A stretch of 64,000 bases of DNA. Origin: Lachnospiraceae bacterium (GTDB lineage: Bacteria > Bacillota > Clostridia > Lachnospirales > Lachnospiraceae). Made by a program: the position numbers and the translations under genes. Numbering within the stretch: position 1 is the stretch's first letter; every line of letters starts with the position of its first letter. Below the pieces are notes generated by a model, which worked only from the letters and a program-made list of their open reading frames with translations, was not told the DNA's origin and did not search any database. The stretch is from NCBI GenBank assembly GCA_019423745.1, contig JAHZAV010000010.1, positions 21,930 to 85,929 of the forward strand, written 5' to 3'. Positions 56,785-64,000 of the stretch are shown one piece after another.

Positions 56785-58104
56785 ATGGCATTATTAACAT
56801 TTAAGGGTGGTATTCATCCCGATGATGGTAAGCGTCTAGCCAAGGATAAGGCAATTACCGAAGTTAAGCCAAAAGGGAAACTGGTTTATCCGCTGTCACA
56901 GCATATTGGCGCTCCGGCCGCTCCAGTTGTGTCCGTAGGTGACCGTGTGCTTAGGGGACAGAAAATTGCAGAGGCAGGAGGATTTGTATCAGCTCCGATT
57001 TATGCATCTGTTTCAGGAACAGTGAAAGCGATCGAGCCTCATTTTAATCCTACAGGAGCCAAAGTGAACTGTATCGTGGTTGAAAATGACGAACAGTATG
57101 AAGAAGTAGAATATGGTCCTGTAAAACCTTTGGAAGAGATGACAAAGGAAGAAATTTTAAATGCAATCGGCGAAGCCGGTGTTGTAGGTATGGGAGGAGC
57201 TGGGTTCCCAACACGAGTAAAACTTTCTCCGAAGGAACCAGATAAAATTGATTTTATAATAGCAAACTGTGCCGAATGCGAACCGTATATTACTGCTGAT
57301 TACAGACGAATGATCGAAACACCAGAGCTGCTTGTAGGCGGAATGAAGGTGATTTTATCGTTGTTTGATAATGCAAAAGGTATTTTTGCAATAGAAGATA
57401 ATAAACCGGACTGTATTGCAAAACTGCAGGAACTTGTAAAGGGAGAGGACCGTATGGAGGTCATGGCTCTTAAAACAAAATATCCTCAGGGCGCTGAACG
57501 TCAGCTGATTTACGCAACTACAGGCAGAGCAATTAATTCCACAATGCTTCCAGCGGACGCAGGATGCGTTGTAGATAATGTTGAGACTATGATCAATGTA
57601 TATCAGGCAGTCGTTAAAGGCATTCCATCTATGGAACGTGTTGTAACAGTCAGTGGTGATGGAGTGAATTCACCAGGTAATTTTAAAGCCTTGTTTGGAA
57701 CAAATCAAATGGAGCTGGTGGAAGCAGCGGGTGGATTAAAAGGAGAACCGGAAAAGATTATTTCCGGAGGTCCGATGATGGGCTTTGCTATGTTTACTCT
57801 TGATACACCTGTAACGAAAACTTCATCTTCGATTCTTTGCCTTTCAAAGGATGAAGTGGCTAAATTTGAGCCGACAGCTTGTATCAAATGTGGTAGATGC
57901 GTCGAGGCCTGTCCAAGCAGACTGATTCCGTCCAGGCTTGCAGATTATGCAGAACATCATGATGAAGAGAAATTTACAAAATGGAACGGACTGGAATGTG
58001 TGGAATGCGGGTGCTGCAGTTATGTATGTCCTGCAAAACGTCAGCTGAAACAGTCTATAGGATCTATGAGAAAAATTGCACTTGCTAACCGCAAGAAAAA
58101 GTAA
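56785..58104 (+). CDS. rnfC: Rnf complex subunit C
   Basis: A 439-residue peripheral subunit of the ferredoxin:NAD+ oxidoreductase that receives NADH-side electrons. A barrel-sandwich-like N-terminus (GGIHPDDGKRLAKDKAI) is followed by the FMN and NADH-binding domain with GMGGAGFPTRVKLSP and NCAECEPYITADYR, then an SLBB-type region and two C-terminal 4Fe-4S sites, CIKCGRCVEACP and CVECGCCSYVCPAKR. It opens the six-gene operon C-D-G-E-A-B, the order found in clostridia and acetogens. SD AAGGAAGG. Confidence 0.97.
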   Translation: MALLTFKGGIHPDDGKRLAKDKAITEVKPKGKLVYPLSQHIGAPAAPVVSVGDRVLRGQKIAEAGGFVSAPIYASVSGTVKAIEPHFNPTGAKVNCIVVENDEQYEEVEYGPVKPLEEMTKEEILNAIGEAGVVGMGGAGFPTRVKLSPKEPDKIDFIIANCAECEPYITADYRRMIETPELLVGGMKVILSLFDNAKGIFAIEDNKPDCIAKLQELVKGEDRMEVMALKTKYPQGAERQLIYATTGRAINSTMLPADAGCVVDNVETMINVYQAVVKGIPSMERVVTVSGDGVNSPGNFKALFGTNQMELVEAAGGLKGEPEKIISGGPMMGFAMFTLDTPVTKTSSSILCLSKDEVAKFEPTACIKCGRCVEACPSRLIPSRLADYAEHHDEEKFTKWNGLECVECGCCSYVCPAKRQLKQSIGSMRKIALANRKKK

Positions 58105-58129
58105 TAAAGAGAGGAAGAGGTGAACAAAA

Positions 58130-59083
58130 GTGGAGAATCTATTAAATATTTCATCTTCGCCACATATACGTTCCAAAGTTACTTCCGGCAATATCATGCT
58201 CATGGTAGTTATCGCACTGCTTCCAGCATCTGCTTTCGGAGTATATAACTTTGGCGTACCCGCCCTGCTTATGCTGATCTGCACAACAGCGGCGGCAGTA
58301 TTAACAGAATATATCTATGAAAAATTAATGCACAAGAAAGTAACGGTAGGGGATTTCAGTGCTGTTGTAACGGGACTTCTGCTGGGATTGAATATGCCGC
58401 CTACAGCGCCGCTTTGGATGGGGGCTTTGGGAAGTGTTTTTGCTATCTTGATTGTGAAACAGCTTTTCGGAGGTCTTGGACAGAATTTCATGAACCCGGC
58501 ACTGGGAGCAAGATGTTTCCTTTTGATTTCCTTTACAGGATCAATGACCAGCTTTATCTATGATGGTGTAACCGGGCCGACTCCGCTGGCTTATGTAAAA
58601 GAAGGGGCGCTTGGTGATATCAATACCATGGATATGTTGCTTGGAAATATTCCAGGTACCATTGGAGAGACTTCCGTTATTGCTATTATAATCGGAGCAA
58701 TTTTCCTGATCCTGATGGGAGTTATTGATCTTCGCATTCCTGGTACATACATTGTGACATTCGTAATTTTTGTTGGAATCTTTGGGCATGTTGCACATCC
58801 GGAAATTGGATTTTTTGATCCACAGTACATCACAGCTCACCTGTGCGGTGGTGGTTTGATGTTGGGTGCATGGTTTATGGCTACAGACTATGTGACATCG
58901 CCTATTACCAAAAAAGGACAGATTGTGTACGGTATTATTCTTGGTATTCTGACCGGATTATTCCGTATTTTCGGCGGATCTGCAGAGGGAGTTTCCTATG
59001 CAATCATCATCAGTAACCTTCTGGTACCGCTGATTGAGAAGGTTACTCTTCCAAAACCATTTGGTAAAGGAGGAGAAAAATAA
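58130..59083 (+). CDS. rnfD: Rnf complex subunit D
   Basis: A 317-residue membrane subunit of the NqrB/RnfD family with about nine helices. The start is GTG at 58130, preceded by GAGGAAGAGG. The covalent FMN site is expected at the threonine in GVTGPTPLAYVKEG (about residues 147-160), which matches the xGxTPLA pattern of the family. MNPALGARCFLLISF and MATDYVTSPITKKGQ are conserved membrane segments. It overlaps rnfG by one base (TAATG), so translation is coupled. Confidence 0.96.
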   Translation: MENLLNISSSPHIRSKVTSGNIMLMVVIALLPASAFGVYNFGVPALLMLICTTAAAVLTEYIYEKLMHKKVTVGDFSAVVTGLLLGLNMPPTAPLWMGALGSVFAILIVKQLFGGLGQNFMNPALGARCFLLISFTGSMTSFIYDGVTGPTPLAYVKEGALGDINTMDMLLGNIPGTIGETSVIAIIIGAIFLILMGVIDLRIPGTYIVTFVIFVGIFGHVAHPEIGFFDPQYITAHLCGGGLMLGAWFMATDYVTSPITKKGQIVYGIILGILTGLFRIFGGSAEGVSYAIIISNLLVPLIEKVTLPKPFGKGGEK

Positions 59084-59667
59084 TGAATAAGATTTTTAAA
59101 AACACTTTAATTCTTACCGCTATTACATTGGTTTCAGGTCTTGCATTGGGCGCAGTATATGAAATCACAAAAGAGCCTATTGCTCAGGCAGAGGATGCTG
59201 CCAAGAAAGAAGCATGGCAGGCTGTATTTCCAGAGGCTGATCTGAATGATTTTGAGTCTCAGGACGTAGATACTGATATTGCAGACCAGGTAATAGCTGA
59301 TCTTGGAATCAAGGGAAGTATTGATGAAGTATGTGTTGTGGGAGACGAAGGATATGTAGTGACTGCAACTGACGGCGAAGGATACGGCGGAGATATTCAG
59401 ATCACCGTTGGTATTACGGCTGACGGTACGGTCAACGGTGTTTCCATTCTTTCCATTAGTGAGACAGCAGGTCTTGGTATGAAAGCTACAGAACCTTCTT
59501 TCTATGAGCAGTATGAGGGTGTGCAGACAGATAAGTTTGCAGTAGCTAAGGATGGCGGAGAAGGGGAGCCTATTGATGCTATCAGTGGTGCAACGATAAC
59601 AACAAGAGCGGTAACCGGAGCGGTCAACGCAGCTCTCGGCTACTGCCAGAATGCATTTGGACAGTAG
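59083..59667 (+). CDS. rnfG: Rnf complex subunit G
   Basis: A 194-residue subunit with one N-terminal membrane helix (residues 6-26) and an extracytoplasmic FMN-binding domain. The flavinylation motif SGATxT is present as DAISGATITTRAVTGAV (about 167-180), with the FMN on the last threonine, attached by an ApbE-type transferase; such a gene lies at the right end of the window. The domain also has the YGGDIQITVGI and ETAGLGMKA segments of the family. Confidence 0.96.
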   Translation: MNKIFKNTLILTAITLVSGLALGAVYEITKEPIAQAEDAAKKEAWQAVFPEADLNDFESQDVDTDIADQVIADLGIKGSIDEVCVVGDEGYVVTATDGEGYGGDIQITVGITADGTVNGVSILSISETAGLGMKATEPSFYEQYEGVQTDKFAVAKDGGEGEPIDAISGATITTRAVTGAVNAALGYCQNAFGQ

Positions 59668-59679
59668 GAGGTGGCTGGT

Positions 59680-60405
59680 GTGAACACTTGTACAGAGAGA
59701 TTATATAACGGTTTAATAAAAGAAAATCCTACCTTTGTAATGATGTTAGGTATGTGTCCGACACTGGCGGTTACCACATCCGCTATCAACGGTGTAGGTA
59801 TGGGATTGTCAACAACAGCTGTGTTGGTATTGTCTAATATGTTGATTTCTATGTTGAGAAAGATTATCCCGGATTCAGTCCGGATGCCTGCGTTCATCGT
59901 AGTTGTGGCGTCTTTCGTAACAATTGTACAGTTCCTTCTGCAGGGATTTGTGCCTAGCCTTTATGATGCTTTGGGACTTTATATTCCTTTGATTGTAGTT
60001 AACTGTATTATTCTTGGACGTGCAGAGAGCTATGCATCCAAAAATCCAGTGCTTCCGTCCATTTTTGATGGTATTGGAATGGGACTTGGATTTACAGTAG
60101 GTCTTACTTGTATTGGTATTGTCCGTGAGATTATCGGAGCAGGACAGATCTTTGGCTATCAGCTTCTTCCATTAGCAGATGAAGCAGCTGGTAAAGCTGG
60201 TTATGTTCCGATTACTATCTTTATTCTGGCTCCAGGTGCTTTCCTGGTTCTGGCGGGCTTGGTTGCTCTGCAGAATAGAATAAAGAGAAAAGCAGCGGAA
60301 AAAGGCAAGAAAGTTGTACAGGCTGCATCCTGTGGTGAAGGCTGTGCATCCTGCGGCGGCTGCGGCGGGGCAAATGTGTTCCCCACCGGAAATGAGAAAG
60401 AATAG
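59680..60405 (+). CDS. rnfE: Rnf complex subunit E with cysteine-rich C-terminal tail
   Basis: A 241-residue NqrD/RnfE membrane protein with about six helices. The start is GTG 59680, 7 bases after GGAGG; the in-frame GTG at 59671 overlaps the SD. Core motifs: MLGMCPTLAVTTSAINGVGM, then LGLYIPLIVVNCIILGRAES. After the last helix the protein continues with a basic linker (RIKRKAAEKGKKVV) and a tail containing CGEGCASCGGCGG, five cysteines within 13 residues, absent from textbook RnfE. The tail could bind a metal or an extra cluster; this is speculation. Confidence 0.94.
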   Translation: MNTCTERLYNGLIKENPTFVMMLGMCPTLAVTTSAINGVGMGLSTTAVLVLSNMLISMLRKIIPDSVRMPAFIVVVASFVTIVQFLLQGFVPSLYDALGLYIPLIVVNCIILGRAESYASKNPVLPSIFDGIGMGLGFTVGLTCIGIVREIIGAGQIFGYQLLPLADEAAGKAGYVPITIFILAPGAFLVLAGLVALQNRIKRKAAEKGKKVVQAASCGEGCASCGGCGGANVFPTGNEKE

Positions 60406-60418
60406 GAGGAGTACATAA

Positions 60419-61009
60419 ATGGGAGAATTATTGATCATTGCAATTGGATCAGCACTTGTTAATAACGTTGTACTCAGCCAGTTCCTGGGAATCTGTCCCT
60501 TCCTTGGTGTGTCCAAAAAGGTTGAGACCGCAGCAGGTATGGGCGGTGCAGTTATTTTCGTTATTACCATTGCATCATTTGTAACAAGCCTTATCTATAA
60601 ATTTATTCTTGCAAATCCAGCAATTCTGGGCGGAAACCTGGTATATCTTCAGACTATCGTATTTATTCTGGTGATTGCCTGTCTTGTGCAGTTTGTTGAG
60701 ATGTTTTTGAAAAAATCCATACCGTCTCTTTATCAGGCATTAGGTGTATACCTTCCTTTGATTACTACTAACTGTGCAGTTCTTGGTGTTGCATTGACTA
60801 ACGTACAGAAGGAATACTCTATTTTAGAAGGCGTGATTAACGGTATTGGAACTTCTGTGGGATTTGCCATTGCGATTGTTTTAATGGCTGGTATCCGCGA
60901 GAAGATAGAATACAATGATATATCTGAGTCCTTCCAGGGAACCCCTATTGTGCTGATTACAGCCAGTCTGATGGCAATTGCGTTCTTTGGATTCTCAGGT
61001 CTGATTTAG
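60419..61009 (+). CDS. rnfA: Rnf complex subunit A
   Basis: A 196-residue NqrE/RnfA membrane protein, the pseudo-symmetric partner of RnfE, with six helices. Signatures: NNVVLSQFLGICPFLGVSKK (the cysteine of this segment helps hold the intramembrane Fe-S cluster with RnfE) and GVYLPLITTNCAVLGVAL. SD AGGAGG is 9 bases before the ATG, and rnfB follows after 13 bases. Confidence 0.97.
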   Translation: MGELLIIAIGSALVNNVVLSQFLGICPFLGVSKKVETAAGMGGAVIFVITIASFVTSLIYKFILANPAILGGNLVYLQTIVFILVIACLVQFVEMFLKKSIPSLYQALGVYLPLITTNCAVLGVALTNVQKEYSILEGVINGIGTSVGFAIAIVLMAGIREKIEYNDISESFQGTPIVLITASLMAIAFFGFSGLI

Positions 61010-61022
61010 GAGGGACGAAACT

Positions 61023-61814
61023 ATGAGTATTACAGGTATTATTCTTGCTGCAGTAATTGTAGGCGGCACCGGATTATTCATTGGTGTGTTCCTCGGAATT
61101 GCAGGGAAGAAATTTGCAGTAGAAGTAGATGAACGTGAAGAGGCCATTACCGGTACACTTCCAGGGAACAACTGCGGTGGATGTGGTTATGCTGGGTGTT
61201 CAGGCCTTGCAGCGGCGATTGTAAAGGGAGAAGCTCCGGTAAATGCCTGCCCTGTCGGCGGAGCTCCTGTGGCAGAAAAAATAGGTGCTATTATGGGGGT
61301 AGAGGCAGGAGAACAGGTACATCAGGTTGCATTTGTTAAGTGCGGAGGAACATGCGAAAAAGCAAAACAGAGTTACGAATATTATGGTCTCCATGATTGC
61401 GTTATGATAAATATGATGCAGAATAAAGGACCAAAATCTTGTGCTTACGGATGTCTGGGAGAAGGGTCATGTGTGAAGGCCTGCCCATTTGATGCAATTC
61501 ATGTTGTTGATGGAGTAGCGGTAGTAGATAAAGATGCATGTAAAGCATGCGGAAAATGTATTGAAGCATGTCCAAGAAATCTTATTGAACTTGTTCCATA
61601 TGAGCAGAAACATCTTGTAAACTGCAGTTCCAGAGATAAAGGAAAAGATGTTATGAGTGTATGCTCTGTTGGTTGTATCGGATGTAAAATGTGCGAAAAA
61701 GTCTGCGAATTTGACGCAGTCAAAGTTGTTGATAATATTGCACACATTGATCCGGATAAGTGTACGAACTGCGGAAAATGCGCAGAAAAATGTCCGAAAA
61801 AAATTATTTTATAA
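61023..61814 (+). CDS. rnfB: Rnf complex subunit B (iron-sulfur, ferredoxin-side)
   Basis: A 263-residue Fe-S subunit that takes electrons from reduced ferredoxin. One N-terminal membrane helix (residues 4-25), then the RnfB-specific cluster GNNCGGCGYAGCSGLA with NACPVGG. Several ferredoxin-type motifs follow: GCLGEGSCVKACPFDA, CKACGKCIEACP, CIGCKMCEKVCEFDA and CTNCGKCAEKCPKK, ending just after the last. This corresponds to the long, multi-cluster form of clostridia. It is the last gene of the operon proper. Confidence 0.97.
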   Translation: MSITGIILAAVIVGGTGLFIGVFLGIAGKKFAVEVDEREEAITGTLPGNNCGGCGYAGCSGLAAAIVKGEAPVNACPVGGAPVAEKIGAIMGVEAGEQVHQVAFVKCGGTCEKAKQSYEYYGLHDCVMINMMQNKGPKSCAYGCLGEGSCVKACPFDAIHVVDGVAVVDKDACKACGKCIEACPRNLIELVPYEQKHLVNCSSRDKGKDVMSVCSVGCIGCKMCEKVCEFDAVKVVDNIAHIDPDKCTNCGKCAEKCPKKIIL

Positions 61815-61834
61815 AATTCTTTAGACAAAAGCTT

Positions 61835-62290
61835 ATGAAAAAAGAAAATTGGAAGCTAATGCTATCTAGAGTAAAAAAAGATATTACAGATTTGAAATGG
61901 GCGATTATTGCGGTAATCGCCTATTTTGTATTATCAGAAATGTTTTGGGGAAGTGTATGCCCGATGGCATGTATAACAGGATTACCTTGCCCTTCCTGTG
62001 GACTGACAAGAGCAGGACTTGCTGTTTTACATTTAGATTTTGCAAAAGCGTGGGATATGCATCCTTTTATATTTCTGATTGGTATTTGGACACTTTCAGC
62101 TGCATATGAGAGATACTTCCAGGGCAGATATAAAATTTCTTTTAGACTTAAGACTGCCGGTAGTATAATAATAGTGGGAATGATTTTGTTTTATGTTTAT
62201 CGAATGTATGTTTATTTTCCAGATAATCAACCTATGGTTTATAATTATGATAATGTATTGTATTATATTTGGACTATAGTGAAACAATAA
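61835..62290 (+). CDS. DUF2752 membrane protein
   Basis: A membrane protein of about 151 residues with three to four hydrophobic helices. The family signature is clear: CPSCGLTRAGLAVLHLDFAK, preceded by CPMACITGLPC. The start is uncertain. ATG 61835 is chosen because it follows the rnfB stop closely and gives a basic N-terminus before the first helix, but its SD is poor; ATG 61790 (inside rnfB) and ATG 61859 are alternatives. DUF2752 has no known role. Position directly behind rnfB suggests it is read with the rnf operon. Confidence 0.8.
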   Translation: MKKENWKLMLSRVKKDITDLKWAIIAVIAYFVLSEMFWGSVCPMACITGLPCPSCGLTRAGLAVLHLDFAKAWDMHPFIFLIGIWTLSAAYERYFQGRYKISFRLKTAGSIIIVGMILFYVYRMYVYFPDNQPMVYNYDNVLYYIWTIVKQ

Positions 62291-62319
62291 TTGTATTTGT
62301 ATCATATGTGTGATACAAT
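62291..62319 (+). promoter_or_regulatory. promoter containing a perfect palindrome in its spacer
   Basis: TTGTAT (62291-62296), a 17-base spacer and TACAAT (62314-62319). The palindrome TTGTATCA (62297-62304) / TGATACAA (62311-62318) with a 6-base centre fills the spacer and most of the -10 box, so a regulator bound here would directly block or remodel the promoter. Confidence 0.6.
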
Positions 62320-62352
62320 AAAGCACATAAAAGGATCAGGAGGAAACTGAGG

Positions 62353-62778
62353 ATGGAAAATAATTTCGAAAATACACCAGATGGAATGAAGAATGCGGGT
62401 GGAGATAATCAGAACGTTCAAAACTGGTCTTATACGGATCCTAATGCGGGGTATCAGTATAATAGCGGTTATTCTTATTATCAGGGAGATAACGGAAACC
62501 AGAATATGAACAATAATTATAATAATTACAATATGGATCAAAGTCCAATGACTTTAGGAGATTGGGTTCTTACTATTCTTGCATGGATGATTCCGTGTGT
62601 TGGTCTGGTACTGTACCTTGTGTGGGCATTTGGAAAAAACGGAAATGTAAACAGAAGAAATTTCTGCCGGGCATGGCTGATTATCTACGCAATCGTTTTA
62701 GTATTGTCAATTATTCTTGTGGCTGTACTTGGAGTTTCTGTTGCCAGCATGGTTTCTGAATATGGTATGTATTATTAA
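62353..62778 (+). CDS. small membrane protein with Asn/Tyr/Gly-rich N-terminus
   Basis: A 141-residue protein. The first 68 residues are low-complexity and rich in Asn, Tyr, Gly and Gln (for example NSGYSYYQGDNGNQN), without charge clusters. Then come LGDWVLTILAWMIPCVGLVL and a second helix (AWLIIYAIVLVLSIILVAVL), separated by a basic loop with NVNRRNFCRAW, a pattern shared with DUF4190-like and other small Firmicutes membrane proteins. Function unknown. It has its own promoter with a palindrome and a strong SD (AGGAGG). Confidence 0.75.
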   Translation: MENNFENTPDGMKNAGGDNQNVQNWSYTDPNAGYQYNSGYSYYQGDNGNQNMNNNYNNYNMDQSPMTLGDWVLTILAWMIPCVGLVLYLVWAFGKNGNVNRRNFCRAWLIIYAIVLVLSIILVAVLGVSVASMVSEYGMYY

Positions 62779-62795
62779 ATAAGGAAAATGTAATA

Positions 62796-62838
62796 AAAAC
62801 TCTGTGCAGACATCAAATTCATCTGTACAGAGTTTTTT
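62796..62838. terminator. bidirectional terminator between the small membrane protein gene and apbE
   Basis: AAAACTCTGT (62796-62805) pairs with ACAGAGTTTT (62827-62836), and T residues follow on each strand. Confidence 0.87.
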
Positions 62839-62849
62839 ACTTTCGGGTA

Positions 62850-63833
62850 TTATTTCATAAAGTTGTTGGAGTAAGTAATCTCATTTTCATTATCAATAAA
62901 AACAGCATCTACATTATCGAGCTGATTGACCAATTTAAGTCCTTCCTCCGGACCTAATACGAAACAGGTAGTGCTAAGAGCATCTGCAGTCAGTGAGGAA
63001 TCTGTAATAATTGTAATACTGGAAAGACCGTTCTGACATGGGTAACCAGTCTTGGGATCAAGAATATGATGGTAGATTGTTCCATCTTTTTCAAAGTATC
63101 GCTGATAGGTACCAGATGTGACAATGGACTGGTCATTGATTTTTACTGAGGTAATGGGAATCCCTGTTTCAGAAAAAGGTTCCTGAATCCCTATATTAAA
63201 ATCGGAACCGTCAGGTTTTCCGCCGATAGTCTGTACATTTCCGCCAAGATTAATATTGGCATGGCGTACTCCTTCTTTTTCAAGATACTTTTTAAGCTGG
63301 TCAGCGATATAACCTTTAGCTATACCGCCCAGATCAATGGATGCTTCGGGATCCTGCATAGTGACAGTGTTTCCACTTACGAGGACTTTTCTGTAGTCAA
63401 CGTGTTCAAGCGCATCAGCAATAGCGGCAGCATCAGGAATTGTTGGATTCTCTGCTGTAAAGTCCCATAGTCCGGAAACTTTCCCAACAGTAATGTCAAA
63501 AGCACCATTTGATAATTTTCCGTAATAGAGCCCTTTTTTAATCAGAGTTGCCGTTTCCGATGAAACTTCTACGGGATTTCCCCCGGCCTGATTTATCTTG
63601 GAAATTTCACTGTCAGGATTTGTAGCAGAGAACATAGCATCATATTTATGACACATAGATTTACATTCATCCAGGATTTCCTGATCCTTAGAATCGTAAA
63701 TAGTAAGTGCGATAACACTGTCGAAAACCGTATCCGTATACGTCATAGGCTCCTTGGAGACAGCGGCACATCCGGAAAGAGATATGCAAATAAAAGCTGC
63801 TGTAGCAAGAGAGATGATTTTTCTGTTTTTCAT
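62850..63833 (-). CDS. apbE: FAD:protein FMN transferase (ApbE), lipoprotein
   Basis: A 327-residue flavin transferase. The signal peptide ends in the lipobox SLSGC, placing the enzyme outside the membrane. The ApbE fold shows YDAMFSATNPDSEISKINQ, SIDLGGIAKGYIADQL, the HANINLGGNVQTIGG segment, and the C-terminal HHILDPKTGYPCQNGLSSIT and DALSTTCFVLG with the metal-binding aspartate and threonine. It attaches FMN to SGATxT-type threonines, so RnfG and RnfD of the neighbouring operon are the probable substrates. It is convergent with the rnf region and has its own promoter. Confidence 0.96.
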   Translation of the reverse strand: MKNRKIISLATAAFICISLSGCAAVSKEPMTYTDTVFDSVIALTIYDSKDQEILDECKSMCHKYDAMFSATNPDSEISKINQAGGNPVEVSSETATLIKKGLYYGKLSNGAFDITVGKVSGLWDFTAENPTIPDAAAIADALEHVDYRKVLVSGNTVTMQDPEASIDLGGIAKGYIADQLKKYLEKEGVRHANINLGGNVQTIGGKPDGSDFNIGIQEPFSETGIPITSVKINDQSIVTSGTYQRYFEKDGTIYHHILDPKTGYPCQNGLSSITIITDSSLTADALSTTCFVLGPEEGLKLVNQLDNVDAVFIDNENEITYSNNFMK

Positions 63834-63905
63834 ACAATTCTCCTTATGAATAGCTTAGTTAAGTTAAAGTTTGATAACATAAATGATTTTTTGAAATACT
63901 TTGAT

Positions 63906-63935
63906 ATTATAGCATATTACAGTATTCTACTGCAA
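63906..63935 (-). promoter_or_regulatory. promoter of apbE
   Basis: On the minus strand, TTGCAG (63935-63930), an 18-base spacer and TATAAT (63911-63906), about 70 bases before the ATG. The remaining bases to the right edge show no gene I can support. Confidence 0.68.
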
Positions 63936-64000
63936 TACAGGAGGAGCTAACTTGAAATTTTAAATTCCAGTGCAGAGTTAAATTCCATAGGGGTTTAAAA

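Noticed and set aside
61760..61834. Long overlap of the DUF2752 frame with rnfB as a real coding region
   Set aside because: The extension lies in the alternative frame of a cysteine-rich rnfB segment and has no SD, although the exact start remains open.
1..64000. Mobile elements, tRNA genes or CRISPR
   Set aside because: No transposase, integrase, repeat-spacer pattern or cloverleaf with a GTTCRANNC arm was seen on reading either strand; a tRNA or CRISPR scan would be decisive.

Overview
The window looks like core chromosome from a low-GC, spore-forming, anaerobic Clostridia, most likely a Lachnospiraceae gut commensal. The evidence is spo0A and spoIVB, an Rnf complex, an [FeFe] hydrogenase, a sodium-pump decarboxylase cluster, a DUF4317 gene, and strong purine-rich ribosome binding sites before nearly every gene. 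The genus cannot be fixed from the sequence alone. No tRNA, rRNA, CRISPR array, transposase or phage gene was seen.

Layout. 1-5.7 kb: the 3' end of alanine racemase, an antitoxin-less MazF, a CBS-domain protein, YebC, a small CFI-box protein, an O-acetylhomoserine sulfhydrylase and a ClpP-like TepA protease. 5.8-17.8 kb: a nitrogen-assimilation block. The minus-strand operon glnN-asnB-gltB-gltD diverges from a plus-strand pair, a divergent glnA and an ANTAR antiterminator. Both divergent leaders carry a consensus promoter, two tandem hexaloop hairpins with the ANTAR pattern (A at loop position 1, G at 4) and an overlapping terminator, which suggests one antitermination circuit for the whole block. 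17.8-25.3 kb: spoIVB, spo0A, glgA, then metF, a stand-alone MetH reactivation domain and metH. 25.4-31.7 kb: monomeric [FeFe] hydrogenase, alaS, an amino-acid permease behind a structured leader, and rpsU (58 aa). 31.7-36.2 kb: a rhodanese lipoprotein and a small membrane protein flanked by two copies of a palindromic repeat, then maf, a ProX-like deacylase and DUF4317. 36.2-43.5 kb: two D-Ala-D-Ala carboxypeptidases, deoC, a phosphoesterase, degV and tetR around a perfect operator, scpA and scpB.

43.6-51.2 kb: 2-isopropylmalate synthase carrying a C-terminal AraC-type DNA-binding domain in the same reading frame (the most unusual gene here), then a five-gene sodium-translocating decarboxylase cluster with two different carboxyltransferases. 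51.3-56.6 kb: an RpiR regulator, an HI0933-type flavoprotein, cmk, ispH and rpsA, the last two overlapping. 56.8-64 kb: rnfCDGEAB, two small membrane proteins and a convergent apbE, whose product probably attaches FMN to RnfG and RnfD.

Functionally the genes join nitrogen assimilation, one-carbon/methionine metabolism and ion-gradient energy conservation (Rnf plus the decarboxylase pump). The best candidates for undescribed biology are the LeuA-AraC fusion, the divergent GlnA with an altered catalytic flap next to a pseudo-receiver ANTAR protein, and several structured leaders.
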